The notes under the pieces are model-generated. The model searched no databases, was not told the DNA's origin, and was given only the letters and a program-made list of their open reading frames with translations. The translations under genes were made by a program, and so were the position numbers. Positions 16,973-25,525 of a stretch of 64,000 bases of DNA are shown here, piece after piece; position 1 is the first letter of the stretch; every line of letters starts with the position of its first letter. Source of the DNA: Ruminococcus sp. (lineage in GTDB: Bacteria > Bacillota > Clostridia > Oscillospirales > Ruminococcaceae). The DNA lies in the NCBI GenBank assembly GCA_017542125.1, contig JAFXXU010000042.1:1-64000 (forward strand). Direction: 5' to 3'.

Positions 16973-17410
16973 TCAGTTCCCTATCCCCTCAAGCTCAAAG
17001 CTGACCTTGATATCCTGGGGACCCACTGCCTTTGCCCAGCTTTCGGCAAGCCGGGATGCAGCCTTTTCCGTCCTCAATGAGCTTTTCCTCCGAGACTATG
17101 AACAGTCCCGCGCTGGAGGTTATATAGCAGTTTTTATTCTCGGAGATTATGATATCGTAACAGTTTGAATAAGGGAAATTCCTGAGCCTTCTGACCTTTC
17201 CCCGTCCGCTGTCAAAGAACATCCCGTTGCTGGTCACATAAAGGTAACCGCCAGTGCAGGTCACCACCCTGAGTATAACAGCGGTCTCAAGGCCTTCCTC
17301 AACGCCGATATGCCCCGCGACCTTATCGTTCTTGATGATGTAGATACCGTCTCCGTCCGAGGCTGCTGTATGCCACGGTCTCGTAATCGGCGTCGAAGCC
17401 GGCAGCCCCC
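16973..17410 (-). pseudogene. Broken beta-propeller protein, 3' end only
   Basis: Minus-strand fragments in different frames join into one plausible protein. GFDADYETVAYS (about 17400-17365) is followed, after a frame change, by GIYIIKNDKVAGHIG... GGYLYVTSNGMFFDSG... NCYITSSAGLFIVSEEKL. A second frame change near 17055 leads to KAASRLAESWAKAVGPQDIK and an end at EGIGN. The repeated YIT/YVTSxGLFxxS units resemble regulator-type beta-propeller blades. There is no start, and the TetR promoter overlaps its 5' limit, so this is a truncated, at least twice frameshifted remnant. Confidence 0.55.
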
Positions 17411-17418
17411 GAAACATA

Positions 17419-17447
17419 TTGACATTTCGTGGGGACCATGCTACAAT
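17419..17447 (+). promoter_or_regulatory. Promoter of the TetR-family gene
   Basis: TTGACA, 17 bases, TACAAT, an almost ideal sigma-A promoter. Confidence 0.85.
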
Positions 17448-17464
17448 AGCTAATGTGATTAGCT
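17448..17464. promoter_or_regulatory. Palindromic operator at the TetR start site
   Basis: AGCTAATGTGATTAGCT is a perfect 7-3-7 inverted repeat directly after the -10 box, covering the expected start of transcription. This is the usual place for autorepression by a TetR dimer. Confidence 0.75.
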
Positions 17465-17484
17465 TTTTCGGAAGGAGCTTCCGT

Positions 17485-18051
17485 ATGAGAACAGGATTGA
17501 GCAGAGAAGATATCATCAAGATCGCGGCTGAAATGGCAGACGAAAAGAGTGCTGCGGGGGTGACATTCAAGGCACTTGCCGTCAGGCTCGGGATAAAGTC
17601 CCCCTCGCTGTATAAGCATTTCAGCGGAGGCCTTGACGAGCTGAACAGGGAAATAATGCTCTATGGCTGGCGGCTCATGGACGGCGAGATAACCCAAGCC
17701 GTTATCGGCAAGGAAAAGGACGACGCCTTTATTGACCTCTGCTATGCTTACCGCAAATTCGTATCACGGCACCAGGGACTTTACGAGGCTATGCAGTGGT
17801 ACAATATGTATGACTCGGAGGAACACCTCCGGGCCTCCGAGGGCGCAGTCGGGGTGATCTGCCGTGCCCTCAGCTCCTATGGACTGACAGAGGAACAGAA
17901 GGTGCATACCGTGCGGATGATAAGAGCGTTTTTGCAGGGCTTCTCCACAATAGAAGTCAATATCGGCAAGGATCATCCGGTGACCCTTGACGACTCTTTC
18001 GATTTTGCGCTGAAAACCATGCTCGGCGGTATCGCCGATATACAGAGATAA
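17485..18051 (+). CDS. TetR/AcrR-family transcriptional regulator
   Basis: A 188-residue regulator. The N-terminal helix-turn-helix has TFKALAVRLGIKSPSLYKHF (about residues 29-48). The all-helical C-terminal part (MQWYNMYDSEEHLRASEGAV) resembles the WHG-type ligand domain. The ATG at 17485 has GGAAGGAG 8 bases upstream; an earlier in-frame ATG at 17419 overlaps the promoter. It shares a transcript with the membrane protein gene 13 bases downstream, which is its probable target. Confidence 0.9.
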   Translation: MRTGLSREDIIKIAAEMADEKSAAGVTFKALAVRLGIKSPSLYKHFSGGLDELNREIMLYGWRLMDGEITQAVIGKEKDDAFIDLCYAYRKFVSRHQGLYEAMQWYNMYDSEEHLRASEGAVGVICRALSSYGLTEEQKVHTVRMIRAFLQGFSTIEVNIGKDHPVTLDDSFDFALKTMLGGIADIQR

Positions 18052-18064
18052 AAGGAGACAGCTA

Positions 18065-19270
18065 ATGGAAGAAGAAAACACCGTCCTGGACGATATTTCC
18101 GAAAAGGCTCACAAAAAGATACATATAGTCAGCTTTACGTTTTTGGCGCTCATTATCGGAGTTGTGCTGTTTTTTGTCAGTCAAGCGGTTTTCAAAGTTT
18201 TTGTTGTTGACGACGAGGAAAGAGCCGAAATGCTCGGAGAGGACAGCTCCTCTGCGGAGGTGACGGAGGAAAAGGTTCTCGGTCACGATTACTGCGGCAC
18301 CTTCTATATCTGGCTCTCGGTGAAGAACTGTTACGGCTCGGTCGAGAACTATAAAGCTGCCGATAAAGTCACGGACGAGATTTCCCCCATGGGCATAGTG
18401 GGCAATATCATCTCGACGGCATCACCTATCCTGCTTTTCGTTTGTGTTTTCTTAGCATTCCGAAAGGCCGACAAGAAACGCTTCTTCGTGCAGAACGGCT
18501 GGAGGCTGCTTATGACCGCAGGCATCGCCGTGCTGATCGAAGGCATCTGGAAGGTGATAAGGCAGATATACCTGATGAACGCAGAGCAGCCCTATGTCAC
18601 CGGGATATTTGAGAACAGGTCATACTACTGTCAGATATATCAGCTTTTCGGCATACCCGCCCTTGTCATTATGACGGCGCTCATCACAAGACAGCACTCG
18701 CTGAACGTACAGCAGAAGGATGCGGCAGCAAATTCAAAAGCGCTGAAAGCATTTGCCGTTCTTATGGGTGCCGTGACTTCGGCTTTCATGCTGAAACGCC
18801 TTGTCACAAGAATATATGAAATAGCAAGCTATAAGACTCACGACGCAAGGCTGCCTTTCTACTCCGATCTGCTGACCTTCCCCCGTGACCTTGCCGACTC
18901 CCCCGAGACCTACAGGGATCTACTGATATACAGGCTCGTGAAAGATCTGCCGGTATTCATATCCTGCACCGTAACGGTGTATCTGCTTATCATGGTAATG
19001 CTCTCGACGGCGCGGAATGAGATAAACACACACAAGAATATGAAACGTTTCAATATCTGTATGCCGGTGCTGCTCATATCCTCGGTGCTTTTTAATGTGC
19101 TCGGCCTTCACGAGGTGGATGTGCTCAACGGGCATTTCAGCGGGATATACGGGAACGTGGTCTACACCATCGGCATCCGCGCACTCACCGACCCCGCGCT
19201 CTATGCGGTGATACTGTGGTTCTGCAAGACCTTTGTCAGCATAGCGGGGAAGAGAGAAATGACAGAGTGA
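18065..19270 (+). CDS. Polytopic membrane protein of unknown function, TetR-linked
   Basis: A 401-residue protein with a hydrophilic N-terminus and roughly six to seven hydrophobic helices (near 25-47, 117-137, 150-172, 197-217, 233-255, 305-325, 340-360 and 370-390). One extracytoplasmic loop after the first helix is acidic and carries the two residues of a CG pair (HDYCGTFYIW). No transporter motif is recognisable. It has a ribosome site AAAGGAGA, lies 13 bases after the TetR gene and ends at a strong terminator. It may be an efflux or stress membrane protein controlled by that repressor, but this rests only on context. Confidence 0.75.
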   Translation: MEEENTVLDDISEKAHKKIHIVSFTFLALIIGVVLFFVSQAVFKVFVVDDEERAEMLGEDSSSAEVTEEKVLGHDYCGTFYIWLSVKNCYGSVENYKAADKVTDEISPMGIVGNIISTASPILLFVCVFLAFRKADKKRFFVQNGWRLLMTAGIAVLIEGIWKVIRQIYLMNAEQPYVTGIFENRSYYCQIYQLFGIPALVIMTALITRQHSLNVQQKDAAANSKALKAFAVLMGAVTSAFMLKRLVTRIYEIASYKTHDARLPFYSDLLTFPRDLADSPETYRDLLIYRLVKDLPVFISCTVTVYLLIMVMLSTARNEINTHKNMKRFNICMPVLLISSVLFNVLGLHEVDVLNGHFSGIYGNVVYTIGIRALTDPALYAVILWFCKTFVSIAGKREMTE

Positions 19271-19276
19271 TTAGAT

Positions 19277-19319
19277 AAAACACCGCCGGAGGTTGGTTCA
19301 GATCTCCGGTGGTGTTTTA
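19277..19319. terminator. Bidirectional terminator
   Basis: A 15-bp stem AAAACACCGCCGGAG/CTCCGGTGGTGTTTT (with one G-U type pair) has A and T tracts on both sides. It can serve the membrane protein gene on the plus strand; the converging lipoprotein gene ends 82 bases away. Confidence 0.8.
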
Positions 19320-19400
19320 TTTCATATATCAAAAAACAAAGCAGTATAAATCTCGCAATACGAAAGCACGTTTTGATTTTCAAGTTCAAGAATCGTTGCC

Positions 19401-20429
19401 TTAATAATCATCAAAGATGCCGCGCTGTACGACGGTGTTGGGGTCGTATTCGAGATCGGGATCCATTTTCTCCCCCATGACAAAGGGGTAATCCACATCA
19501 AATATCGGGTCGGGATACTGACCGATCAGGCAGCCGTCCCAGGTGCTGAACTGAACGAACAGGAGCTTTTTGTTCTCAGTATCAAACTTGACGAATATGA
19601 CCGGGTGGTCGGGTCTGTATATCTTCTGACCCGAAGGGTCGAGCTCATCTACATATTCGGCGACATCTTCCTCAGCCTTGGTCAGCAGCTCTCTGTAGAC
19701 AGGATTGGAGGGCTTGAAGTTAGGTGAGGACGATAACTTGTTGTCTTCCGCCAAGGCTTCAATCACGCCCGACTGCACATAGCTTTTTATCTTGCTGTCG
19801 AGATATTCATAAAGCACCTTGGCTTCCTCATTGTCGATAGTAAGATCTTCCTCGCGGGTGAGCTCCCGCATTTTATCCGACTGCTCTGCTCCACGGAGAT
19901 AATCGGCATAGGAGATATACTCCGGCTCGGTGAGCTCTGCCTTGAGCTCCTCGACTTTCTCCTCCGGCAGAGGATAGGGTGTCGGGTCGGGAGCCGTGCC
20001 GGCGGAATTGCCGTCGCGGGACTCAAATCTGACCGAGACGGGGCTGCGGGTCTCCTCACTTATCACCCACGAGACCTTTCCGTCATCAATATTATTGAAG
20101 ATAAGTATCTCTTTGACGGCTTGCTGCAATTCATCGCCCTCGAGCTTTGATACAACAGTCTGCGGAAGCTCCCCGACGGGTATCTCCCCTTCCTTGCCGT
20201 CAACCACCATATTTGCGCAAGCAAATCTGAGGGTGTTGTAGATGAGCTCCGCCTGAGCATTGGCGGTCATCTGGTTCTGGATACTTCCCAGCTTTGTTAT
20301 GCGGTCAACTATCGCAGATTCGTCTGCGGTCTCGTAGAACCCCGGACTATCGGACGAGGGATCGGCGTCGGCGCAGGATGCCAACAAAAGCACCGCAGCT
20401 GCTAATGTGACAATGATCGGTCTTTTCAT
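19401..20429 (-). CDS. Putative lipoprotein of unknown function
   Basis: A 342-residue exported lipoprotein. The first 20 residues form a signal peptide ending in the lipobox LLASC. The mature part is acidic and mostly hydrophilic. Its first 120 residues (NAQAELIYNTLRFACANMVVDGKE... AVKEILIFNNIDDGKVSWVI) recall the C-terminal half of ruminococcal pilin-like proteins, but the pilin N-terminal helix is absent. The ATG at 20429 follows GGAGG by 8 bases; the frame opens 24 codons further up without a ribosome site. It is a single gene with a TATAAT-like box near 20469-20474. Confidence 0.75.
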   Translation of the reverse strand: MKRPIIVTLAAAVLLLASCADADPSSDSPGFYETADESAIVDRITKLGSIQNQMTANAQAELIYNTLRFACANMVVDGKEGEIPVGELPQTVVSKLEGDELQQAVKEILIFNNIDDGKVSWVISEETRSPVSVRFESRDGNSAGTAPDPTPYPLPEEKVEELKAELTEPEYISYADYLRGAEQSDKMRELTREEDLTIDNEEAKVLYEYLDSKIKSYVQSGVIEALAEDNKLSSSPNFKPSNPVYRELLTKAEEDVAEYVDELDPSGQKIYRPDHPVIFVKFDTENKKLLFVQFSTWDGCLIGQYPDPIFDVDYPFVMGEKMDPDLEYDPNTVVQRGIFDDY

Positions 20430-20710
20430 AGTGATACCTCCGTTTTGGAGCAGGTCTGCCCGTTTATCATTATATACGACAAAAAAGAGGGTTTCCCTCA
20501 CTATTTCTGAAATTTTCTCAGCTTTCTTTGAAATTTGTAGCCTTGCACAACCTGAGAGGGAGGGATCTGTTCAGAATGCACATGTGCAGTCTGATCGATG
20601 CAGGAGCGGGTATCGTCCTGCGCAGAGGCAAGAGCCGGAGCGTGACGGATATCGGCGGACGGACAGATGAGGGTGAGGCTAAGGACTGCGGATGTAACAA
20701 CAATAACAGC
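20430..20710. other. Intergenic stretch without a supported gene
   Basis: It contains the lipoprotein ribosome site and a -10 box (TATAAT on the minus strand, 20474-20469) with no good -35. Short ORFs on both strands (for example plus 20528-20731) lack ribosome sites and similarity. Possibly a decayed coding fragment. Confidence 0.4.
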
Positions 20711-20741
20711 AAAACGAGCCTCGGTCTGTGACCGGGGCTCG
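20711..20741 (-). terminator. Terminator of the NERD-domain gene
   Basis: A 12-bp stem (20715-20726 with 20730-20741, one mismatch) is followed on the minus strand by TTTTGCTG, 8 bases after the stop codon. Confidence 0.75.
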
Positions 20742-20748
20742 GTGTTGT

Positions 20749-21711
20749 TCACTTCAACTCTTCTGTATATTTGCACTTCGGATAATTGATGCACCCGTAA
20801 AACTGCTTTCCAACATTTGCTCCGCGCTTGGCAGTCCTCAATGCAAGCGGAGAACCGCACCTCGGACATTTTTTTATCACTTTTGAAAGAGGAGTTTCTG
20901 CACTTCTTTCAGATTTCGTCATAGCCGAAATGTACTTAGACACTGGTTTTGGCACCGACATTTCCTGCTTTGGCTCGCTCACGGAGATAACATCGTCCGT
21001 ATCGCTCTTATTAAGCTGTTCGTTGATCGCTCGGATGTGCGCAATTCTCACATCATCGCCGACTTGAGAATAACCGTATAAAAGCGTATAGATCTCATCG
21101 CATAATGCGTCGGGAGTCATCTCCGGAGTTGCATGATTTATCATATCAACGACTGCGCTGACCTGATTCCTGTATATTACGGAAATGTCCTTATAGCCGC
21201 TGTGTGTTTTGACATCCTTCAATGTGCAGCGGTCGGAGAAAACTATTATCGAATGTACCTCAGGACAGCCGTCTTTAAGTATCTCCTTGAGACACCGAAT
21301 GTGGAGCTTGTTCTGCATTATCGGATTAAAGAATTTTGCTTTCATTGCGGAACGTCCTTTGCCTCTCGGAAGACACTGCGTCCACACCTTTCTGTCCTCG
21401 CGTCCGAATATCCAGCCGCTGTAATTCTTACTTTCAAAGACATATATTCCGCTATGCCAGATCATCATTACATCGATCTCTGTGGTAGTGCCGTCGCCTC
21501 GGGGAAGATAGCTGTTGAACACGAATCTTGCGCCCTGTTTTTCGTAGGACCGCAAATTCATATACGTCAGGTATTCGCCGTAAAGCCCCTTATCAAATAT
21601 TATTTTGAAATAGGCGCGGTGCGTGCTTTTGAAATATGCAGTCTGCCGATAGATAAGCTCTTTAACAATAAACGGTATAGCAAGCATCAGCAGACAGAAA
21701 AGAATAAACAT
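20749..21711 (-). CDS. NERD-domain membrane protein with a C-terminal zinc finger
   Basis: A 320-residue protein: one N-terminal membrane helix (about 3-22), a nuclease-related (NERD) domain (about 40-165) and a C-terminal four-cysteine finger of the topoisomerase I type (CPRCGSPLALR...FYGCINYPKC). The NERD domain has the restriction-like catalytic residues in GDGTTTEIDVMMIWHSGIYVFESKNYSG (E/D and the E-x-K motif). The family may cut or bind DNA; its biological role is not established. The start at 21711 follows AAAGGAG by 7 bases; the upstream frame extension has no ribosome site. Confidence 0.85.
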   Translation of the reverse strand: MFILFCLLMLAIPFIVKELIYRQTAYFKSTHRAYFKIIFDKGLYGEYLTYMNLRSYEKQGARFVFNSYLPRGDGTTTEIDVMMIWHSGIYVFESKNYSGWIFGREDRKVWTQCLPRGKGRSAMKAKFFNPIMQNKLHIRCLKEILKDGCPEVHSIIVFSDRCTLKDVKTHSGYKDISVIYRNQVSAVVDMINHATPEMTPDALCDEIYTLLYGYSQVGDDVRIAHIRAINEQLNKSDTDDVISVSEPKQEMSVPKPVSKYISAMTKSERSAETPLSKVIKKCPRCGSPLALRTAKRGANVGKQFYGCINYPKCKYTEELK

Positions 21712-21759
21712 AGAAAAACTCCTTTGAATGATTTGTTGCAATAAATAAGCATTGGTTAT

Positions 21760-21788
21760 ATTATATCATATAGCATTCAAAAAATCAA
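21760..21788 (-). promoter_or_regulatory. Promoter of the NERD-domain gene
   Basis: On the minus strand TTGATT (21788-21783), 17 bases, TATAAT (21765-21760). Confidence 0.7.
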
Positions 21789-21951
21789 CAAACCCAATTT
21801 GCCTTTTATTTATATATATAGTGACCTATCGCTTTTTCAAGCAGTTTTTTGCAAAATTTCTAAAAGTATATGAAACCCGCACCCTCCGCACCTGCGTGAC
21901 ACCCGAAATAAAAATAGTGTCCTAATATTGCCCTGAAATCGAATTTTGACG

Positions 21952-21987
21952 CAAAAAATCCCGTTGTTGACAAACATCAACAACGGG
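21952..21987 (-). terminator. Original tRNA-Arg terminator, now next to the tRNA fragment
   Basis: A perfect 11-bp stem CCCGTTGTTGA/TCAACAACGGG followed on the minus strand by ATTTTTTGCG. It lies 27 bases past the 3' end of the tRNA fragment, where a tRNA terminator would be expected. Confidence 0.85.
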
Positions 21988-22013
21988 ATCTGCCCGCATT
22001 TACGCGGTTTACG

Positions 22014-22059
22014 CTGGCGCGCTGCAAGGGACTCGAACCCCTGACCTACTGGTTCGTAG
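22014..22059 (-). repeat. Left attachment site: 3' half of tRNA-Arg, 46-bp direct repeat
   Basis: These 46 bases are identical to 62817-62862. They cover the tRNA from the anticodon loop through the T arm, acceptor 3' strand and encoded CCA. The sequence then diverges completely (TTATAAAATC), so no 5' half is present. A direct repeat of a tRNA 3' end at both edges of a DNA segment is the hallmark of tyrosine-recombinase integration. Confidence 0.92.
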
Positions 22060-22747
22060 TTATAAAATCATTGTTTACGGATATTTGACGAGGTCAATTA
22101 AAGTGCGATTTTGCGTTATTTCGTGAGTTTGATGTTCAATGAAGTTTATTCACATCCAGGCAAGTTTAATGTAGTTTTGGAGGGTGATCCCGGTCTGGTC
22201 CGGGATTTTCCGGATCGGTGCGGGTTCAGTTTCGGATAGTTTCGCTGGCGGTGGAAGGGGTCGTGTTTTGTGAAGCAGGCATTGTTCGACGTGTGGATAG
22301 ACTGACATTTTTCTGCCTGAATACAGGTTCATTGAGACAGTGCCTTGTGTTGTCTGGATGACTTTTGCATGCGCTGTGATATGATTATATTAAACCGAGA
22401 TGTGATGATTGGGGTGTATTTTTCTCAAGTCATATGCAACTCCAGTTCAGTATATTGGAGATTGGTTTGATGGAGTGGGGAGTCATCCGGCGGATACGGT
22501 CGACCGTAATATGCACCTTGCTTTGCGTATTCATATTATGTTCCTGCCCTCCTGTTAACAAAAATGCCGATTTCGGAATTTTCCTCGATCAAGAGATGAA
22601 TGATCCGAAAACGACATTTATTGCTATGATAAAATGGACTTTGGTCTTTTGGGGCTAGAAGAAATTGATGATCACGTTTTTCCGGGACGATCTTGTGACT
22701 TTTGTGTGGTAGGGATGATTTTGATCTGTATGTGGGATGCCCTTTGG
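22060..22747. other. Left end of the island, no convincing gene
   Basis: About 690 bases between the left attachment site and the last gene of the polysaccharide operon. It has a hairpin (TCCCGGTCTGGTCCGGGA near 22187-22204). A weak plus-strand ORF (ATG 22470 to 22658, 62 residues, one hydrophobic helix with CSC) has only a poor ribosome site. No terminator of the polysaccharide operon is obvious here. Confidence 0.5.
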
Positions 22748-23857
22748 CTATTGTTTTATAAGAGTCTTCAGTTCATAAGAAATCTTACCTCGTTTTTGAA
22801 CAAGAACAACCGCGAGTCTGTAAACAGGCAGGAACGGCAAGATCATCCTGTGTTTATAAAACATCGGATACCTCTTTTTAATTACATACATCGGAGGTAT
22901 GAGCCGATCTATAATATATCTTGCTTTGCTTCCGCCGTTTTTCTTAAGGGCATTTGAAATGTTGTTTTTGGTATTTCCGTATGTCCCGGAGAAGATGAAA
23001 TAATCAAGATATTTCTTTTCACTGTCAGTCAGCTTTACACCGTCAAACAGTTTCAGAGCAAGCTTTCTGCTGTCGCTTTCATAATCTGTCATACCAAGCT
23101 TAGACAGTTCTGCTTTAATATAATCCCAATCAAGACCGTTTTTGAATTCATTGAGCAGCACATAGATGTCAACGAGATTTCTGAGGCCTGTTCCGCCTTC
23201 GTTATAGTGTCTGTATTCATGCGCTTTGATATAAAGGTAGTAATCCTCTTTTGTAAAGCTGCGGCCATACTTGCTTGTGCCGTCTGATAAAAGCCGTTTG
23301 TCTATATTTTTATAATAGGTATAAAGCGCATCATTGTCGTCCTCCTCAAACAGCGAAACGTGCATCTGGAAATTGCAGACCGGTTCCTTGAAATAGACAT
23401 CGTGCTTGCTCTTGTCATACGACTTCACATAGAATCCGCAGGAGAGCATTATCCTCTTTATATCCTCCTGACGGCTCCTGTCGATCAAAATATCGTTATC
23501 GGCCATCTGACGCATACCGAAAGCGGGATAATAGTCTTTCAGGATTATGCCTTTCAGCGGCATATACCATATCCCTGCTTTATCAAACTCTGAAAACACA
23601 CGCTCACGCTCGGTATCGAGTATTATCGTCTTGCGGATCGCTCTTGCTTTCTCTTCCTCAAAATCCTTATCATATATCCCCGCTGACTCCAGTGCATACG
23701 CTGCAATAGCTGTAAGTGAATGAGCCTGAGCTACGGCAAAAACGCCTGACAAATCCATCTTTCCGAGCTTTTCTTTTGAGGGGATCTTTTTGTTCAAAAC
23801 ACATCTGATAAGGTAGATCAGATAATATGCGTTTTGCTTGTAATCGTGTTTGTTCAT
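22748..23857 (-). CDS. Nucleotidyltransferase-like protein, polysaccharide cluster
   Basis: A 369-residue cytoplasmic protein of the uncharacterised nucleotidyltransferase family common in exopolysaccharide loci. The core is WYMPLKGIILKDYYP and FGMRQMADNDILID (about residues 97-128), with the GxxMRxxxDxDxL pattern of these enzymes. The substrate is unknown. It is the last gene of the long minus-strand operon, 12 bases downstream of the acyltransferase-like gene, with a TTGGAG ribosome site. Confidence 0.75.
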   Translation of the reverse strand: MNKHDYKQNAYYLIYLIRCVLNKKIPSKEKLGKMDLSGVFAVAQAHSLTAIAAYALESAGIYDKDFEEEKARAIRKTIILDTERERVFSEFDKAGIWYMPLKGIILKDYYPAFGMRQMADNDILIDRSRQEDIKRIMLSCGFYVKSYDKSKHDVYFKEPVCNFQMHVSLFEEDDNDALYTYYKNIDKRLLSDGTSKYGRSFTKEDYYLYIKAHEYRHYNEGGTGLRNLVDIYVLLNEFKNGLDWDYIKAELSKLGMTDYESDSRKLALKLFDGVKLTDSEKKYLDYFIFSGTYGNTKNNISNALKKNGGSKARYIIDRLIPPMYVIKKRYPMFYKHRMILPFLPVYRLAVVLVQKRGKISYELKTLIKQ

Positions 23858-23869
23858 ACGAACTCCAAT

Positions 23870-24916
23870 CTATTTTGCATTGTTAAACGGGAGAAATTGT
23901 TCCTCTGTCTGACTTTTCGATGTTGTCAGAGATAAGAGTTTGCAGATGAGGTGATATATCATCTTCATTATAAAAGCCATTGGGATCGTAAGCGCAAAAC
24001 TCAGTATAAAATATATCAGATTCACCGTTGTCACATTTCTCAGAAGTATCATCGGGATCCTTTGTATTAGATAGATCTCAAGTGAATAGCTGTTCAGAAA
24101 TCTCAGCACTTTATTATCCACCTGAAACTTGATGCTGAACAACAGCAAAAACACGCAAAAGGCGATAATGCAGAGTTCATATACAGGCAGAAGCCTCTTG
24201 AAAAATCCGCCCAAGGCCATTGATCCGCATACTCCTGTCAGAAGCGGATAGAACATCTTGTTCTGAGAAATACAGGCAATTACTCTGTCGTTGTATGAAG
24301 CGCATACCATTCCCAGCAGATAAGCTGCAACTGTGTTGTAGTAGATATCCCCCATAAAGTGCATCATAACGACAAAATATACCGTTGTAAGTGCAGTCAT
24401 CAGAATGAGCGGCGGGATCATTTTCTGCTTAAATGACACATACGAAAATGCCCACATAAACAGTATTGCGACCACATACCATGTAGAGTTGCCCACCGAG
24501 CGGATACCGACAAACGAAAGCAGAACCGTTTTTATACCGTAGCTTCTGCCGGATGCTATCCCTACTGTCATAAACAGTATCACCGTTATGACGAACATCA
24601 GATACAGAGCAACGATCTTTTTTGGGACCTTACTCAGATACTTTTCCGATATGTTATACTGTCTGACAAAGGCAAATCCGCTGAAAAACATAAAAGAGAC
24701 CACAATGAGCTGCCCTGTGGAGCTGTTTATATGCCCGAGGATCCTGTCATATTTTGACTGTGTGATATACTGATAGAAGTGACGGATAAATATGATAACC
24801 ACGAAGAAGCCATTGACAGCCTGCGTCTGCCGTATGTTCAGGCAATCATCAAGGCTCTTGGTCCTCTTTATTCCTATCAGTCCCAAGCCCGCAAGAAAGG
24901 GTAGGATAAGATCCAT
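23870..24916 (-). CDS. Acyltransferase-3-like membrane protein
   Basis: A 348-residue protein with about ten hydrophobic helices. It resembles the acyltransferase-3 family that O-acetylates surface sugars, with an early helix carrying FVVIIFIRHFYQYI where family members have a catalytic His. The family R/H motif is less clear than in the two other copies of this operon, so the call is by overall layout. It starts 2 bases from the VanZ-like stop and has AGGAGA upstream. Confidence 0.65.
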   Translation of the reverse strand: MDLILPFLAGLGLIGIKRTKSLDDCLNIRQTQAVNGFFVVIIFIRHFYQYITQSKYDRILGHINSSTGQLIVVSFMFFSGFAFVRQYNISEKYLSKVPKKIVALYLMFVITVILFMTVGIASGRSYGIKTVLLSFVGIRSVGNSTWYVVAILFMWAFSYVSFKQKMIPPLILMTALTTVYFVVMMHFMGDIYYNTVAAYLLGMVCASYNDRVIACISQNKMFYPLLTGVCGSMALGGFFKRLLPVYELCIIAFCVFLLLFSIKFQVDNKVLRFLNSYSLEIYLIQRIPMILLRNVTTVNLIYFILSFALTIPMAFIMKMIYHLICKLLSLTTSKSQTEEQFLPFNNAK

Positions 24917-24918
24917 AA

Positions 24919-25520
24919 TTAATCTCCTGAATCAAATGCTGTTTTTTCATCCTCTGAGTCTGCGGATGGATCAATTACTTGTCGTATACGGTCATGCCTT
25001 TTCCGAAGCTTCACTGCAGCTGCATACGACAACGTCCCTATCGCCGCACCGAAAGAATTCATAATGACATCGTCTGTTTCAAAATACCCGAGCTTGAATA
25101 TCAGCTGAGACAGTTCGATGCACAGCGAAAAAACAGCTGCAGCAATGACCGTTATCAGTATTCTGCGTTTGAGCATGATCTTTTCGGGAAGTATATACGG
25201 CAGGCTCAGCCCGAACGGAAAGAAAAGAAACGCATTCAGCCATATTGTTTTATAGGCCGGGTGCTTGGCTGTGAACAGTCTTTTGAAAGGTATAAGTCTG
25301 ACATATCTGTTTGTTTTTTCGGTACGGTTGGAGATCGTATAGAAGACTATTGTTACGGCAATTCCGAGAAAGATAATAACATTAAGCGCCCTGCTCAGTT
25401 TCTTAGGCGCATAGACGTTTACCAACGTATAGACCACAAGTACTGAGCAGGTGCAGATAATTTCTTTTTCAGAGACTAGCTGTATATTTCTTTTAAGATG
25501 TCTTTGAAAAAGTCAGACAT
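24919..25520 (-). pseudogene. VanZ-like membrane protein with a one-base frameshift
   Basis: The main frame (25437-24919) encodes a VanZ-type protein (about four helices; FKRLFTAKHPAYKTIWLNAFLFFPFGLSLP and LSQLIFKLGYFETDDVIMNSFGAAIG are typical), but its own 5' end lacks a ribosome site. An ATG at 25520, placed directly after the upstream gene with AGGAGA before it, encodes MSDFFKDILKEIYS and then stops. Inserting one base near 25477 joins it to LVSEKEIICTCSVLVVYTLVNV and restores a complete first helix. The gene is therefore probably broken by a single deletion (or a sequencing error). Confidence 0.65.
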
Positions 25521-25525
25521 GAATA

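Noticed and set aside
20528-20731. A 67-codon plus-strand ORF
   Set aside because: It has no ribosome site and overlaps a terminator hairpin for the opposite strand.
22014-22059. A functional second tRNA gene
   Set aside because: Only the half from anticodon loop to CCA is present; the 5' half, D arm and promoter are missing.
22470-22658. Small lipoprotein-like ORF (62 codons)
   Set aside because: The ribosome site is poor and the product has no similarity I can name; kept only as a note in the region entry.
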